Of a stretch of DNA of 64,000 nt, positions 35,234 to 45,711 are shown one piece after another; position 1 is the stretch's first letter, and every line of letters begins with the position of its first letter. Origin of the DNA: Cytobacillus purgationiresistens. Lineage in GTDB: Bacteria; Bacillota; Bacilli; Bacillales; Cytobacillaceae. The notes beneath the pieces are model-generated. The model was not told the DNA's origin and searched no databases. It saw nothing but the letters and a program-made list of their open reading frames with translations. The position numbers and the translations under genes are program-made. The stretch is taken from positions 172,815 through 236,814 of the forward strand of contig NZ_JAUSUB010000007.1 of the NCBI RefSeq assembly GCF_030813235.1. The letters run 5' to 3'.

Positions 35234-35263
35234 TAAAAACACCTTGGCAAAACCGCCAAGGTG
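35234..35263 (-). terminator. Attenuator terminator, pyrP-pyrB
   Basis: CACCTTGGC and GCCAAGGTG pair perfectly around GGTTTT on the minus strand and are followed by TTTTTAA. It lies downstream of a PyrR binding loop, so it is the third pyr attenuator. Confidence 0.95.
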
Positions 35264-35330
35264 TCGAAGTTAGAATCTTCATAATTAGATAAGAGGAATA
35301 GAGCCCCCTTATTAATTATATCTTCAACAC

Positions 35331-35353
35331 CCTTGTAAACCTCTCTGGATTTA
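35331..35353 (-). promoter_or_regulatory. PyrR RNA-binding loop, pyrB attenuator
   Basis: The transcript reads AAATCCAGAGAGGTTTACAA, matching the PyrR consensus (UCCnGnGAGG). With UMP, PyrR would hold this anti-antiterminator and allow the terminator at 35234-35263 to form. Confidence 0.93.
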
Positions 35354-35385
35354 TTTTAAAAGGCGTTTATCTTTATTCTTTTTTA

Positions 35386-36660
35386 TTAAGATTCAATCAT
35401 ATCCTCATTTGCTTCTTTTCCTGGAAGGATTAAGTTTAGAAACACACCTGCAATAGCTGCCAGTGCCATACCTTCAAGATTAAATCTCCAAATTTCTATA
35501 TGTGCACCGCCAATTCCGATAACAAGGATGACCGCAGCAATGGCTAAATTTCTGTTATTGCCAAAATCCACCTGGCTATCTACAAGCATTCTTAATCCAG
35601 ATGAAGCGATGATTCCGAATAAGAGGATTGATACGCCTCCCATCACGGGAGTTGGGATCGAGCTGATTAACGCTGTGATTTTACCAACAAAGCCGAAAAT
35701 GATGGCAATAACTGCTGCTCCAGCTAATACATACACACTATATATTTTTGTGATGGCCAGTACACCGATGTTTTCACCGTATGTTGTCTTTGGAGGACCA
35801 CCGATTAATGCTGATATCATTGTTGCAGTACCGTCTCCAAGGATTGAGCGGTGAAGACCAGGGTTTTTCACATAATCTCTGCCAACTACCTTACCAAGGA
35901 CAAGCTGATGACCGATATGTTCTGAAAGTGTAACCACTGCGACCGGAATCATCAACAGGGCTAAATCCAATGTTACCCGTACATCGTAGTCTAAGAAAGG
36001 GAAGATAAATTCCGGCATTTCAAACCAGGATGCAGCTGCTACAATTGAGAAATCGACAATGCCAATCGACAGGGAGTAAACATACCCTATAATGATGCCG
36101 GCTAGGATTGGGACCATTCCAAGCATTCCTCTAGCGTACACCGAGAAGAGAATCGTTGATGCTAATGTTACAAGGGCCGCTGAGAAATGGATCATGCTAT
36201 ATTCTCCTGACACCGGGTCATTCATTGCCATACCGACTGCTGTACCTGACAGCGCCAACCCGATGACGATGATGACTGGTCCGACGACGATAGGTGGAAG
36301 AAGTTTCATAATCCAACGATAGCCTGCCATTTTTATAATTAGTGCGACCAAACCATATACCAAACCTGCGATAAAGCTTCCTATCATTGCTGCACCAGGA
36401 CCGCCGCCTGCTTGCGCTGCTGTTATTGGTATAATGAAAGCAAAGGATGAGCCCAGATAGGCTGGGACTTGCCATTTTGTAATCATCAGGAACGCCAGCG
36501 TTCCGATTCCACTTGAAATCAATGCGATTGCTGGACTTAAATCCACTAAAAATGGTACTAAGATAGTTGCGCCAAACATGGCGAATAAATGCTGCAAGCT
36601 TAATGTTAGCCAATGGACCGGATTTGGTCGATCATGTATGTCTAGGACTGGTTTATTCAT
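35386..36660 (-). CDS. pyrP: Uracil permease
   Basis: PyrP is a uracil:proton symporter of the NCS2 family. The 424-residue protein starts MNKPVLDIHDRPNPVHWLTL, and has many hydrophobic helices with QHLFAMFGATILVPFLV, the substrate-site EHIGHQLVLGK segment, and GGPPKTTYGENIGVLA. The ATG at 36660 is set by GGGGAG upstream. It lies between pyrR and pyrB with an attenuator on each side, the same as in B. subtilis, so uptake is repressed when UMP is abundant. Confidence 0.96.
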   Translation of the reverse strand: MNKPVLDIHDRPNPVHWLTLSLQHLFAMFGATILVPFLVDLSPAIALISSGIGTLAFLMITKWQVPAYLGSSFAFIIPITAAQAGGGPGAAMIGSFIAGLVYGLVALIIKMAGYRWIMKLLPPIVVGPVIIVIGLALSGTAVGMAMNDPVSGEYSMIHFSAALVTLASTILFSVYARGMLGMVPILAGIIIGYVYSLSIGIVDFSIVAAASWFEMPEFIFPFLDYDVRVTLDLALLMIPVAVVTLSEHIGHQLVLGKVVGRDYVKNPGLHRSILGDGTATMISALIGGPPKTTYGENIGVLAITKIYSVYVLAGAAVIAIIFGFVGKITALISSIPTPVMGGVSILLFGIIASSGLRMLVDSQVDFGNNRNLAIAAVILVIGIGGAHIEIWRFNLEGMALAAIAGVFLNLILPGKEANEDMIES

Positions 36661-36683
36661 TGCTGTATATCTCCCCTTTAAGT

Positions 36684-36717
36684 AAAAAACCCTCTTTGCA
36701 TTGTTGACAAAGGGGGC
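36684..36717 (-). terminator. Attenuator terminator, pyrR-pyrP
   Basis: CCCCCTTTG pairs with CAAAGAGGG (one mismatch) around TCAACAATG on the minus strand, followed by TTTTTTAC. It lies just before the pyrP ribosome binding site. Confidence 0.9.
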
Positions 36718-36759
36718 TAGGGCACAGCAATGCATGGTGCAACTCATTGCTTCTGCTCC

Positions 36760-36784
36760 CCTTTGTCAGCCTCTCTGGACTGCA
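36760..36784 (-). promoter_or_regulatory. PyrR RNA-binding loop, pyrP attenuator
   Basis: The transcript reads GCAGTCCAGAGAGGCTGACA, the PyrR recognition sequence, about 20 bp after the pyrR stop codon. Confidence 0.95.
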
Positions 36785-36800
36785 TTTAAAAAGGGCTATT

Positions 36801-37480
<680 letters not shown>

Positions 37481-37505
37481 TTAAAGGACTTATTCAACTA
37501 AGTTA

Positions 37506-37534
37506 ATCTTAAAACAGGCAAAAGCTTTTGTCAA
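37506..37534 (-). promoter_or_regulatory. Sigma-A promoter of the pyr operon
   Basis: TTGACA (37529-37534) and TAAGAT (37506-37511) are spaced by exactly 17 bp on the minus strand. The promoter begins four bases after the rluD-type gene ends, and transcription from it would start near 37499, giving the pyrR leader. Confidence 0.88.
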
Positions 37535-37537
37535 CGC

Positions 37538-38443
37538 CTATTTTTGCAGAATAGTGATTAATCTTTCAAAATCCTGTGGTAAAGGCGCTTCAAACTCCAT
37601 ATACTCTCCAGTTCTAGGGTGATCAAACCCAAGTAAGCCGGCATGTAATGCTTGACCGCCAAAATCAATCGTTTTCCTTGGGCCGTATTTTGGATCACCA
37701 GCAAGCGGAAAACCAATATATTTCATATGAACGCGAATTTGATGCGTGCGTCCCGTTTCTAGTTGACATTCCACGAATGTGAAATCTTTAAATTTGTCCA
37801 AAACATGAAAATGGGTAACGGCGTTTTTTCCATTATCCACGACTGCCATACTTTGACGGTCTTTTGGATCACGCCCGATAGGAGCGTCAATTGTTCCATA
37901 ATCATGAGCGATATTCCCATGGACAACCGCTTTATATTTTCTTGTTACAGTTTTATTCACGAGTTGATTGACAAGACTTTCATGCGCCATATCATTTTTG
38001 GCGATCATCAATAGGCCAGAAGTATCTTTATCAATACGGTGAACAATTCCAGGTCTCATTACACCGTTTATACCTGAAAGGTCTTTGCAATGAGCCATAA
38101 GTCCATTTACAAGTGTTCCAGTCACATGGCCTGATGCAGGATGAACCACCATTCCTTTTGGCTTGTTTACAACAAGCACATCGCTATCTTCATAAAAGAT
38201 TTCCAAATCCATTTCTTCTGCCACAACATCTAATTCTTCTGGCTCTGGAATATTGACCTCAATTTTGTCATTCACAACACACTTATAGTTTGTCTTAGTT
38301 GGTTGCCCATTAACAAGGACATGCCCATCTTTGATCCATGCTTGCGCTTGTGTACGGGACCATTCCGCATTCATTTTAGCTAATACTTTGTCTATTCTAT
38401 CCCCTGCATGATCTTCAAGGACGATTTGTTCCACTATGTTCAT
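37538..38443 (-). CDS. ylyB: RluA-family 23S rRNA pseudouridine synthase (YlyB)
   Basis: This 301-residue enzyme converts uridines to pseudouridine, most likely in 23S rRNA as for RluD. An S4 RNA-binding domain (about 13-75) is followed by the RluA catalytic domain with [25 protein letters not shown] (catalytic Asp) and [12 protein letters not shown]. The ATG follows AAGGAG. It overlaps lspA by 29 bp, so the two are co-transcribed, the usual lspA-ylyB pair. The exact target uridines cannot be told from sequence. Confidence 0.94.
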   Translation of the reverse strand: MNIVEQIVLEDHAGDRIDKVLAKMNAEWSRTQAQAWIKDGHVLVNGQPTKTNYKCVVNDKIEVNIPEPEELDVVAEEMDLEIFYEDSDVLVVNKPKGMVVHPASGHVTGTLVNGLMAHCKDLSGINGVMRPGIVHRIDKDTSGLLMIAKNDMAHESLVNQLVNKTVTRKYKAVVHGNIAHDYGTIDAPIGRDPKDRQSMAVVDNGKNAVTHFHVLDKFKDFTFVECQLETGRTHQIRVHMKYIGFPLAGDPKYGPRKTIDFGGQALHAGLLGFDHPRTGEYMEFEAPLPQDFERLITILQK

Positions 38444-38909
38444 TTACTTTCTCCTTCTTTGCTTCTCTTTCTTCAAGTATCATTTGAATCATCAACATCG
38501 CTACACCGATACAAAGAGCAGAATCTGCAATATTAAAGATTGGGAAATTATAACCGAAAGGATAAGTATTAATGAAATCTACTACCTCTTTCCGAAAAAC
38601 CCGATCAATAAAATTACCGATTGCCCCCCCCAGCACGAATGCCAGCGACACACCAAGAAGCCATTTGCCTTTTGCCTGCGTTTGCATGTAATAAATAATA
38701 CCTACAATCACAACTACTGTAATGATATAAAAAAACCACATTTGACCCTCTAAAATACCCCATGCTGCTCCAGTGTTGCGATGGGATGTGATATAGAATA
38801 AGTCTTCAATTACCGTTACGCTTTCCCCTATAGAATAATTCTTTACGATCAGCCATTTCGTTAATTGGTCTAGGGCAATAATTAGTAATGCAATTATGTA
38901 GTAAAACAC
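38415..38909 (-). CDS. lspA: Lipoprotein signal peptidase (signal peptidase II)
   Basis: LspA cuts signal peptides from diacylglyceryl-modified prolipoproteins in the membrane. It has four hydrophobic helices, DQLTKWL near the start, [10 protein letters not shown], and the two catalytic aspartates in [11 protein letters not shown] and [10 protein letters not shown] prefer a GTG start at 38909, giving 164 residues beginning [20 protein letters not shown], with GGGGGT eight bases upstream. An ATG six codons earlier (38927) has no ribosome binding site. The C-terminal tail is charged and overlaps ylyB. Confidence 0.94.
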   Translation of the reverse strand: MFYYIIALLIIALDQLTKWLIVKNYSIGESVTVIEDLFYITSHRNTGAAWGILEGQMWFFYIITVVVIVGIIYYMQTQAKGKWLLGVSLAFVLGGAIGNFIDRVFRKEVVDFINTYPFGYNFPIFNIADSALCIGVAMLMIQMILEEREAKKEKVNEHSGTNRP

Positions 38910-38986
38910 AAAGGCAACCCCCATCATTCATTTGATTACCTTTGCATTTTAGCATAATCGGAATAAAAACGATAGTTTTGGTCAGT

Positions 38987-39274
38987 TTAATGGTATATCG
39001 CTTTTCTAAAAAAGCTTTTTAGATGCTGACAGTCATCATAAGATTTGATTGTCGGAACCATTTCCAACAAATCTTGCGGAAGAAACTCTCCTGAGATTTC
39101 ACATGTGCCAAATGCACCACTTTGTAATTTATCAATCGTTTCTTCTATATCAAAAAGCTCAGCCATTATAATGTCCTTCATGAACGAATCTCCATTATCC
39201 ACCATTAGTCTTTCAAGTAATTCCTGCCTTGTGTTACGGAGCTCGAAAATTAACTTCATTTCTTTTTCGCCCAT
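38987..39274 (-). CDS. ylyA: DksA/TraR-like protein YlyA with a partial zinc finger
   Basis: The 95-residue protein resembles the C-terminal part of DksA/TraR-type proteins that bind RNA polymerase: a helical region (about 5-52) then FGTCEISGEFLPQDLLEMVP. Only Cys58 and Cys82 of the four expected zinc ligands remain; Ser61 and Tyr79 occupy the others, so zinc binding is doubtful. The ATG at 39274 follows GGAGG. It lies between ileS and lspA, as ylyA does in B. subtilis, where the protein is reported to affect RNA polymerase and sporulation gene expression. Identity rests on position and partial motif. Confidence 0.7.
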   Translation of the reverse strand: MGEKEMKLIFELRNTRQELLERLMVDNGDSFMKDIIMAELFDIEETIDKLQSGAFGTCEISGEFLPQDLLEMVPTIKSYDDCQHLKSFFRKAIYH

Positions 39275-39526
39275 GTTGTTTTCCTCCGTTTCAAATGATG
39301 TTTCCCTTATTATTTCTCTTATCGATTGAATGACCCGGACAAACATTTAACAGAGAGAACAACATTTAGTGAAGAAGGAATTATTTTTCTGTTTTCAAGA
39401 TGAATAATGAGACAGGGTATAACTTCGTCATTTAAATTGATTTTATAACTTCTTCGTATGTACATGATTATTTTTTTGAGAATTAATTTTCTTTCAGGGA
39501 TTTGCTTCTTTTTTCTTATCCAACAC

Positions 39527-39562
39527 AAATGAACCCCTCTCAGTGAGATGAGAGAGGTTCAT
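39527..39562 (-). terminator. Rho-independent terminator after ileS
   Basis: AATGAACCTCTCTCA and TGAGAGGGGTTCATT pair (with one G-T) around TCTCAC on the minus strand. The T tract after it is short (TTTG), so it may be leaky. It starts about eight bases after the ileS stop. Confidence 0.75.
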
Positions 39563-39569
39563 TTTTAAA

Positions 39570-42341
39570 TTAGCTTAAGTGGCTGTAGTTTTCCTTTACT
39601 ACGCTCGCACAGCGTGGGCATAGGCTCTCGTAGCCATCCACCTGTCCAACTTCAGGAGTAACAGTCCAGCAGCGGTCACAAGTGTCGCCTTCTGCCTTAG
39701 TTACGACAATTGCTGTATTTTCAAATTTTAACGCTTCTGCTGGTGCCTCATTAAGGCTGCCGGCAACCTCAAATGCAGAAACAATAAAGAGCTGATGAAG
39801 ATTTTCAGAAATTGAGTCCAGTAACTCCTTAGAACTGTCATCCACATAAAGTGTGACTTTGGCAGTTAAGGATTTCCCGATAACCTTTGCATTCCTTGCT
39901 TCTTCTAATGCTTTTAACACATTATCGCGAAGTTTCATAAATGCTGTCCATTTTTCCTCTAGTGCTTCCTCATTTGCCAACTCTTGAAATTCAGGCATAT
40001 CAGTAAGCTGAACGCTTTCTTCGTCCACATTTGGAATGAAACGCCATACTTCATCTGCTGTATGTGAAAGAATTGGTGAAACAAGTTTCGTTAATGTTAC
40101 CAAGCTTTCATATAAAACCGTTTGAATCGCGCGACGATCCTCATGATCCTTGGCTTCAATATAAAGAATATCTTTTGCAAAATCGAGATAGAAAGAACTT
40201 AAATCTAAAGTACAGAAATTATTTACTGCATGATAAATTCCTGCAAACTCATAGTTATCATAGGCATTGCGCGATGTCTTAATTAATTGATTCAGCTTAA
40301 CAAGCATAAATTGATCGACTTCACGTAAATTATCAAACGATACAGCATCTGTAGCAGGATTGAAGTCTGCAAGGTTTCCGAGTAAGAATCGGAATGTATT
40401 GCGGATTTTACGATATACTTCTGCTACTTGTTTTAGGATTGCATCTGAGACACGAACGTCTGCTTGATAATCGACAGATGATACCCAAAGACGAAGAATA
40501 TCCGCTCCAAGCTGATTCATTACTTTAGCAGGAACAATCACGTTTCCAATTGATTTACTCATTTTTCTGCCTTCGCCGTCTAATACAAATCCATGACTTA
40601 AAATACCTTTATAAGGTGCTTTGCCTGTGACAGCCACACCAGTTGAAAGTGATGAATTAAACCAGCCTCTGTATTGGTCAGAGCCTTCCAAATATAGGTC
40701 AGCCGGGCGTTGTAAATCGTCTCTTTCAAGTAAAACAGCCTGATGAGAAGAACCTGAATCGAACCATACGTCCATAATATCAGTTTCCTTTGTAAACTCG
40801 CCATTCGGGCTGCCAGGATGTGTGAAGCCTTCAGGTAGAAGTTCCTTTGCTTCCCTTTCAAACCAAATGTTTGAACCATTCTCGCGGAAAACAGATGAAA
40901 TATGGTTGATTGTTTCATCTGTGATGATTTCTTCGCCATTTTCTGCGTAGAACACCGGAATTGGCACTCCCCACGCACGCTGACGCGAAATACACCAATC
41001 GCCACGATCGCGCACCATATTATATAATCGAGTTTCACCCCAAGCAGGAGTAAACGCTGTATCATTAATAGCTTGCAATAAATCTGCACGGAAATCTTTA
41101 ATGGAAGCAAACCATTGAGCCGTTGCACGGAAAATGACAGGCTTCTTTGTTCTCCAATCATGTGGGTATGAGTGAGAGATAAATGAAAGCTTCAATAAGG
41201 CTCCAGCTTCTTCCAGCTTCTCAGTAATTGGCTTGTTAGCCGCATCATAGAACAGACCCTCGAAGCCAGGTGCCTCATCTGTCATGACTCCTTTATCATC
41301 AACTGGGCAAAGGATGTCAAGACCATATTTGCTGCCAACATAGAAGTCATCTTCCCCATGTCCTGGAGCAGTATGTACACAGCCAGTCCCCGCATCAGTT
41401 GTTACATGCTCTCCTAACATCACGAGTGAATCTCGACCGTAAATCGGATGTTCCGCCACTACGTATTCTAGTTCGCTTCCTTTGATTGTTTTGACAATTT
41501 CAGGATTGCTCCAGCCGATCTCCTCAGCGACTGCAGATAGTAAATCCTCTGCAATTAGATACTGGTGATCTTCGACTTTCACAACTACATAGCTTAGTTT
41601 TGGATGTACGGAAATCCCCATATTAGCCGGCATTGTCCAAGGTGTTGTCGTCCAAATGACGATTTGCACATCGGTATCAAGAACATCTTTTCCGTCCTTA
41701 ACCTTAAAACCTACATAAATAGATGCAGAGCGTTTATCTTTATATTCAATTTCAGCCTCAGCTAATGCAGATTCTGATGATGGAGACCAGTAGACAGGTT
41801 TTTTACCTTTGTAAATATAACCTTTTTTCGCCATTTCTCCGAATACTTTAATTTGCTGTGCTTCATACTCTGGCTTTAATGTAATGTATGGGTTGTCCCA
41901 ATCTCCACGCACACCTAAACGCTTAAATTGTGTTCGCTGACTGTCAATTTGCCCATAAGCATACTCTTCGCAAAGCTTACGGAATTCAGCAACAGTCATT
42001 TCTTTACGTTTTACCCCTTTATTAGTCAGTGCTTGTTCAATTGGAAGACCATGTGTATCCCAGCCTGGGACATATGGTGCTTGATAGCCGCTCATGGATT
42101 TATAGCGGCCGATAAAATCCTTTAAGATTTTGTTCAACGCATGTCCAATATGAAGATCTCCATTGGCATATGGAGGCCCATCATGAAGTATAAACTTCGG
42201 ACGTCCTTCTGTATGCTTTAGAACTTTCTCATACATATTGTTTTCTTCCCACTCCGCTTGAAGCTCTGGCTCTCTTTTTGGGAGATTGCCACGCATTGGG
42301 AAATCTGTTTTTGGCATCAATAATGTGTCTTTAAAATCCAT
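39570..42341 (-). CDS. ileS: Isoleucyl-tRNA synthetase
   Basis: IleS attaches isoleucine to tRNA-Ile. The 923-residue class I enzyme contains [16 protein letters not shown] (the HIGH motif), the editing domain CP1 with TTPWTMPAN and the [15 protein letters not shown] segment, KMSKSIGN near residue 595, and a C-terminal zinc site with CDRC and CPRC. It is monocistronic, preceded by a T-box leader about 180 bp upstream, so it is expressed when uncharged tRNA-Ile accumulates. Confidence 0.98.
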   Translation of the reverse strand: MDFKDTLLMPKTDFPMRGNLPKREPELQAEWEENNMYEKVLKHTEGRPKFILHDGPPYANGDLHIGHALNKILKDFIGRYKSMSGYQAPYVPGWDTHGLPIEQALTNKGVKRKEMTVAEFRKLCEEYAYGQIDSQRTQFKRLGVRGDWDNPYITLKPEYEAQQIKVFGEMAKKGYIYKGKKPVYWSPSSESALAEAEIEYKDKRSASIYVGFKVKDGKDVLDTDVQIVIWTTTPWTMPANMGISVHPKLSYVVVKVEDHQYLIAEDLLSAVAEEIGWSNPEIVKTIKGSELEYVVAEHPIYGRDSLVMLGEHVTTDAGTGCVHTAPGHGEDDFYVGSKYGLDILCPVDDKGVMTDEAPGFEGLFYDAANKPITEKLEEAGALLKLSFISHSYPHDWRTKKPVIFRATAQWFASIKDFRADLLQAINDTAFTPAWGETRLYNMVRDRGDWCISRQRAWGVPIPVFYAENGEEIITDETINHISSVFRENGSNIWFEREAKELLPEGFTHPGSPNGEFTKETDIMDVWFDSGSSHQAVLLERDDLQRPADLYLEGSDQYRGWFNSSLSTGVAVTGKAPYKGILSHGFVLDGEGRKMSKSIGNVIVPAKVMNQLGADILRLWVSSVDYQADVRVSDAILKQVAEVYRKIRNTFRFLLGNLADFNPATDAVSFDNLREVDQFMLVKLNQLIKTSRNAYDNYEFAGIYHAVNNFCTLDLSSFYLDFAKDILYIEAKDHEDRRAIQTVLYESLVTLTKLVSPILSHTADEVWRFIPNVDEESVQLTDMPEFQELANEEALEEKWTAFMKLRDNVLKALEEARNAKVIGKSLTAKVTLYVDDSSKELLDSISENLHQLFIVSAFEVAGSLNEAPAEALKFENTAIVVTKAEGDTCDRCWTVTPEVGQVDGYESLCPRCASVVKENYSHLS

Positions 42342-42520
42342 TCCTAATTCCTCCTGTTACAAATCACTATCATTATAGCCAAGTTGCTACTTATCCATAA
42401 GGCAGAACATGGCGTTCACCAGCCGCTCGAGATATTCCTGAGAAGCATATGATTTATCCATGATATTACAGCCTATTAAAAGAACCTGACATGACCTAAA
42501 ATATGTTGTTTTTATACAAA

Positions 42521-42815
42521 ATAAAAAACCTCTCATCCCAAAAAGGGACGAGAGGTTTATATTTTCCCGCGGTACCACCCTTGTAGATAGAAAATAATCC
42601 TATCCGCTCAAGCATTCTTAACGTGAATGACTCGCCTTGACCTATAAACCTAAAAGGTGTTCAATCAAGGAACTAAAGGGTGATTTTCAAATCCTTCACT
42701 TATATCAGGCTTTCACCATCCCTGAATCGCTAATGACAGACTGGATTGATCCATCCGTCAATAAGTAAAAATAGAATTTTACTGTCCCTATCAACGTTTC
42801 ATACATTTATTATTA
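42521..42815 (-). promoter_or_regulatory. T-box leader of ileS
   Basis: The minus strand carries the T-box sequence AAGGGTGGTACCGCG at 42569-42583, which pairs with uncharged tRNA. Just after it ACCTCTCGTCCC and GGGATGAGAGGT pair around TTTTT and run into TTTTTTATTTT, the regulated terminator (42521-42557). Upstream there is a structured Stem I region. A candidate specifier, the isoleucine codon AUC at 42682-42684, sits in GAAAATCA before a stem, but I could not fold it, so that point is an inference. The leader continues unstructured for about 180 bp to ileS. Confidence 0.93.
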
Positions 42816-42822
42816 TTTTAAA

Positions 42823-42852
42823 ATTATATGCGATATAAATACTATTCGTCAA
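42823..42852 (-). promoter_or_regulatory. Sigma-A promoter of ileS
   Basis: TTGACG (42847-42852) and TATAAT (42823-42828) are spaced by 18 bp on the minus strand, just upstream of the T-box leader. The -35 box contains the TGA stop codon of divIVA. Confidence 0.8.
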
Positions 42853-43367
42853 GCAAGTGAGTCCTCTTCTTCTTTAGAAGATTTCAATTCTGTTGAATCA
42901 AGCTCATACTCCATAAGATGATCCCAATCATCATTGTTTAACATGTCTAGTTGTGCTTCGATCAGCATTTTAAACCGAGTTCTGAATACTTTTGATTGCT
43001 TCTTCAAATCTTCAATATCTATGGCAATTTTACGTGCCTTTGATAGTGATTCATTCACAATACGGTCGGCATTTTTCTCCGCCTCGCGGATAATAAGCTT
43101 TGCTTCTTTTTGCGCGTTGCGTTTTACTTCTTCAGCTGCTTCTTGGGCAACCACAATGGATTTATTTAATGTTTCCTCAATCGTATTAAAATGGCTGATT
43201 CTTTCATTCAAATCACTCAGCCGCTCTTCCAATTCCTTTTTTTCACGGATTATAATTTCATAATCCTTAATTACCTGGTCAAGAAATTCATTGACTTCAT
43301 CTTCATCATAGCCGCGGAATCCCTTGCTGAATTCTTTGTTATGGATATCTAACGGTGTTAATGGCAT
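42849..43367 (-). CDS. divIVA: DivIVA, cell pole and septum placement protein
   Basis: DivIVA binds concave membrane at the septum and poles, and recruits MinJ, RacA and other proteins. The 172-residue protein has the lipid-binding N-terminal domain MPLTPLDIHNKEFSKGFRGY then DEDEVNEFLDQV, and a long coiled coil (about 30-150). The ATG at 43367 has GGGAGG seven bases upstream. It is the last gene of the ylmC-to-divIVA cluster, directly before the ileS promoter. Confidence 0.97.
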   Translation of the reverse strand: MPLTPLDIHNKEFSKGFRGYDEDEVNEFLDQVIKDYEIIIREKKELEERLSDLNERISHFNTIEETLNKSIVVAQEAAEEVKRNAQKEAKLIIREAEKNADRIVNESLSKARKIAIDIEDLKKQSKVFRTRFKMLIEAQLDMLNNDDWDHLMEYELDSTELKSSKEEEDSLA

Positions 43368-43457
43368 ATATGCCACCTCCCAGATCAGTTGTTCTTAAAT
43401 ATGTACTCTGTTAAACATATATTCGACATGTTCTCTTAAATTCCTGCAAAGAGTAAA

Positions 43458-44234
43458 TTATTTTTGCAGTCCAGCGACAACCTTCCACTTTGCTTTTTTT
43501 GTTTTCCCTTCTATGACAATGATTTTGGATCTCCCTTGGCCACGCACACTTATCATATCGCCTTCTCTGCATTCAAAAGCAGGGTTTTCAAGCGACGACC
43601 AATTTACTTTGACAAGCTTTGACTGGATATATGTCTGCGCTTTTTGTCGGGAAAGATTATAAATCGAAGCAACTATTGTATCTAGGCGCAGAGATGTGGC
43701 TGTGATTACCCTCTCTTGCCATTGATCTGATACGCTACTAGCGTCGTTCAAAGGAAGCACCTTTAACTTCACTGAAGCTCGTCCAATTGATTCTAATTGC
43801 ATGCTTAAGTAGTCAGCAATCTCGCTTGAAACAATCATTTGGATATCCGCTTCTTTGAAAAGAAGGTCGCCAAATTTACTGCGTTTTAAGCCAAGTGACA
43901 TAAGGCTGCCTAATACTTGCGGATGCTCTATTTTGATAAACTTCTTCGGATAATCCACTTCAAACAACGTTAACTGATAGTCTTCTTCCTCAGGGATATA
44001 ATAATCAGGATAAACCAAAGCTCTTTGTCTTTCAGCACCCTGATAACCGCCAAATAGCTGACATCTTACTTCAGTATTTTTCCCGATTATCACCTTCAAA
44101 ATTTCCTGCTCCCTAGGGTCAAGGAAATCAGTTAATTTTGGGGCATAGGTTTGCTCGACTTGTTCCTTCCAATTTAGAACTTGATCAATAAAGCCCTTCT
44201 CCTCTGACCTGAAATGCTGATAAATCGTTGTCAT
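43458..44234 (-). CDS. ylmH: YlmH, S4-domain RNA-binding protein
   Basis: The 258-residue protein has a N-terminal YlmH domain (GGYQGAERQRALVYPDYY at about 60-80) and a C-terminal S4 RNA-binding domain (about 180-250, RLDTIVASIYNLSRQKAQTYI then MISVRGQGRSKI). Members of this family have been reported to bind 50S subunits and take part in ribosome quality control in B. subtilis, alongside RqcH, which is also encoded in this window. It lies between ylmG and divIVA in the conserved cell-division-associated cluster. Confidence 0.93.
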   Translation of the reverse strand: MTTIYQHFRSEEKGFIDQVLNWKEQVEQTYAPKLTDFLDPREQEILKVIIGKNTEVRCQLFGGYQGAERQRALVYPDYYIPEEEDYQLTLFEVDYPKKFIKIEHPQVLGSLMSLGLKRSKFGDLLFKEADIQMIVSSEIADYLSMQLESIGRASVKLKVLPLNDASSVSDQWQERVITATSLRLDTIVASIYNLSRQKAQTYIQSKLVKVNWSSLENPAFECREGDMISVRGQGRSKIIVIEGKTKKAKWKVVAGLQK

Positions 44235-44268
44235 ATCATAACCCTTTCATTTCACCTGCGCTATATAG

Positions 44269-44292
44269 AAAAAAGGGCTCTTCTAAAGCCCA
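44269..44292 (-). terminator. Small terminator-like hairpin between ylmG and ylmH
   Basis: GGGCT and AGCCC pair around TTAGAAG on the minus strand, preceded by AAAT and followed by TTTTTTC. The short stem suggests partial termination, which would lower expression of ylmH and divIVA relative to sepF. Confidence 0.55.
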
Positions 44293-44300
44293 TTTATCCG

Positions 44301-44564
44301 TTATACCAGCCATTGAAACACTTGAATTAATCCATATGAAGCAAGGCGGAGAACCAATATTGCTACGATTGGGGAAATATCAATCATTCCAAGCGGCGGA
44401 ACAATCTTTCTAAATGGTTCCAAATAAGGTTCACAAATTCTTGCTAAAAATTGGCCAATGGAGGATTCTCTTGCATTCGGAAACCATGATAATAATATGT
44501 AAATAATCAGGGCCCAGGAATAAAACTCAACCAAATTCAATATTACATTAAAAATAATTACCAT
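44301..44564 (-). CDS. ylmG: YlmG, YggT-family membrane protein
   Basis: An 87-residue membrane protein of the YggT family: two hydrophobic helices (about 3-25 and 60-85) flank the conserved [18 protein letters not shown] and [20 protein letters not shown]. In bacteria and plastids such proteins are linked to division and nucleoid or septum organisation, but the mechanism is unknown. GAGGTGG precedes the ATG. It follows sepF by six bases, the conserved order. Confidence 0.94.
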   Translation of the reverse strand: MVIIFNVILNLVEFYSWALIIYILLSWFPNARESSIGQFLARICEPYLEPFRKIVPPLGMIDISPIVAILVLRLASYGLIQVFQWLV

Positions 44565-44570
44565 AAAATA

Positions 44571-45017
44571 CTACCACCTCGTGTTTTCGATATCCTGATC
44601 TTGAAGAAGCTGAGAAATATTCCCTGAAACCTCGACATTTTCAGGAGTGCATAAGAAAATATCTGTGCCAATCTTTTGAATGTCCCCACCGATTGCATAG
44701 ACGGTTCCACTTAAAAAGTCGACGATTCTTTTCGCTTGATCCTTTTCAATTCTCTGCAGATTCACTACTACAGCCTTCCTGTTCTTCAACTGATCAGCAA
44801 TATCCTGTGCTTCGGCATAGACTCTTGGTTCAACCAAAACAACCTTTGAAGATTTTTGAACACTTTGAAGACTGACCACATTTTGCTTTTGAGCAGGCTG
44901 CTGTTTTTGGGACTGTTTTTCAGATGATGTTTCTTCTTCTTTAATGTATTCATCATCTCTATCATCATATTCGTCATCCAAAAAGAAGAATGTCTTAAAC
45001 TTCGATTTAATGCTCAT
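44571..45017 (-). CDS. sepF: SepF, FtsZ-bundling cell division protein
   Basis: SepF binds the FtsZ C-terminal tail and membrane and stacks FtsZ filaments into smooth rings. The 148 residues have the amphipathic N-terminal membrane helix [13 protein letters not shown], an acidic glutamine-rich linker (15-55), and the core domain from [20 protein letters not shown] to [12 protein letters not shown]. The ATG at 45017 has GAGGAGG upstream within the end of ylmE. It is part of the ylmC-ylmD-ylmE-sepF-ylmG-ylmH-divIVA cluster. Confidence 0.96.
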   Translation of the reverse strand: MSIKSKFKTFFFLDDEYDDRDDEYIKEEETSSEKQSQKQQPAQKQNVVSLQSVQKSSKVVLVEPRVYAEAQDIADQLKNRKAVVVNLQRIEKDQAKRIVDFLSGTVYAIGGDIQKIGTDIFLCTPENVEVSGNISQLLQDQDIENTRW

Positions 45018-45033
45018 ATAATTACTGGCCTCC

Positions 45034-45711
45034 TCACGACTCATTTCCTACCAATGCTGTACCGATTCGAACCATAGTTGCTCCTTCTTCAATCGCAATG
45101 ATGAAATCATTTGACATCCCCATTGAGAGCTCATTACATGGAGCGTGGGCAAGACGTAAGAATTGCACTTGTTCTTGTAATCCTTTGAGCCTTTTGAAGC
45201 TTGAACGCAGGATTTCTTCATCAGAAGTAAAAGGTGCCATGGTCATTAAACCGATAACGCGAATATTCGTTAAGGGTTTCAATGCATTTATAAACTCTAT
45301 TGCATCGTTTGGATCAATCCCTTGTTTGGATTCTTCACCAGATACATTTACCTGGACGAGGCAATCCACTACTTTATCTGTTCTTTTATTAATTTCTTTT
45401 GCCAATGACAATCGGTCAAGTGAATGTATACAATCAACTTTATCAATGATATTTTTCACTTTCCTTGTCTGCAAAGTGCCGATAAAGTGCCATGTAGGCT
45501 TGTCCTTTAGCACATCCCACTTTGCCTGTAGACCTTCATCCCGGTTTTCACCTAAATCTAAAATCCCAGCTTCAACCGCTTCAGCAGCTCTATCAATAGA
45601 TACGTATTTTGTCACTGCAATGATCCTAATATCCTTTGGATCCCTTTTTACCTTCTCACATGCGCTGTCTATATTTGCTTTTATCATATTTAGGTTTTCT
45701 TGCACTCTCAT
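45034..45711 (-). CDS. ylmE: YlmE, PLP homeostasis protein (YggS family)
   Basis: A 225-residue member of the YggS/PROSC family, which binds pyridoxal phosphate and keeps vitamin B6 and amino acid pools balanced without known catalysis. The PLP lysine lies in [13 protein letters not shown] (about residue 36); [26 protein letters not shown] and [20 protein letters not shown] are family motifs. The stop of ylmD is adjacent to its ATG, so it is coupled with ylmD. It is found in the conserved division cluster, but a direct division role is unproven. Confidence 0.95.
   Translation of the reverse strand: MRVQENLNMIKANIDSACEKVKRDPKDIRIIAVTKYVSIDRAAEAVEAGILDLGENRDEGLQAKWDVLKDKPTWHFIGTLQTRKVKNIIDKVDCIHSLDRLSLAKEINKRTDKVVDCLVQVNVSGEESKQGIDPNDAIEFINALKPLTNIRVIGLMTMAPFTSDEEILRSSFKRLKGLQEQVQFLRLAHAPCNELSMGMSNDFIIAIEEGATMVRIGTALVGNES

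Noticed and set aside
39319..39528. 69-codon minus-strand open frame between ileS and ylyA
   Set aside because: No ribosome binding site, no recognisable similarity, and it overlaps the ileS terminator.
42387..42578. 63-codon minus-strand open frame before ileS
   Set aside because: It lies over the T-box terminator and has no similarity to known proteins.
44228..44413. Plus-strand small open frame near ylmG
   Set aside because: Antisense to ylmG, with no ribosome binding site or similarity.
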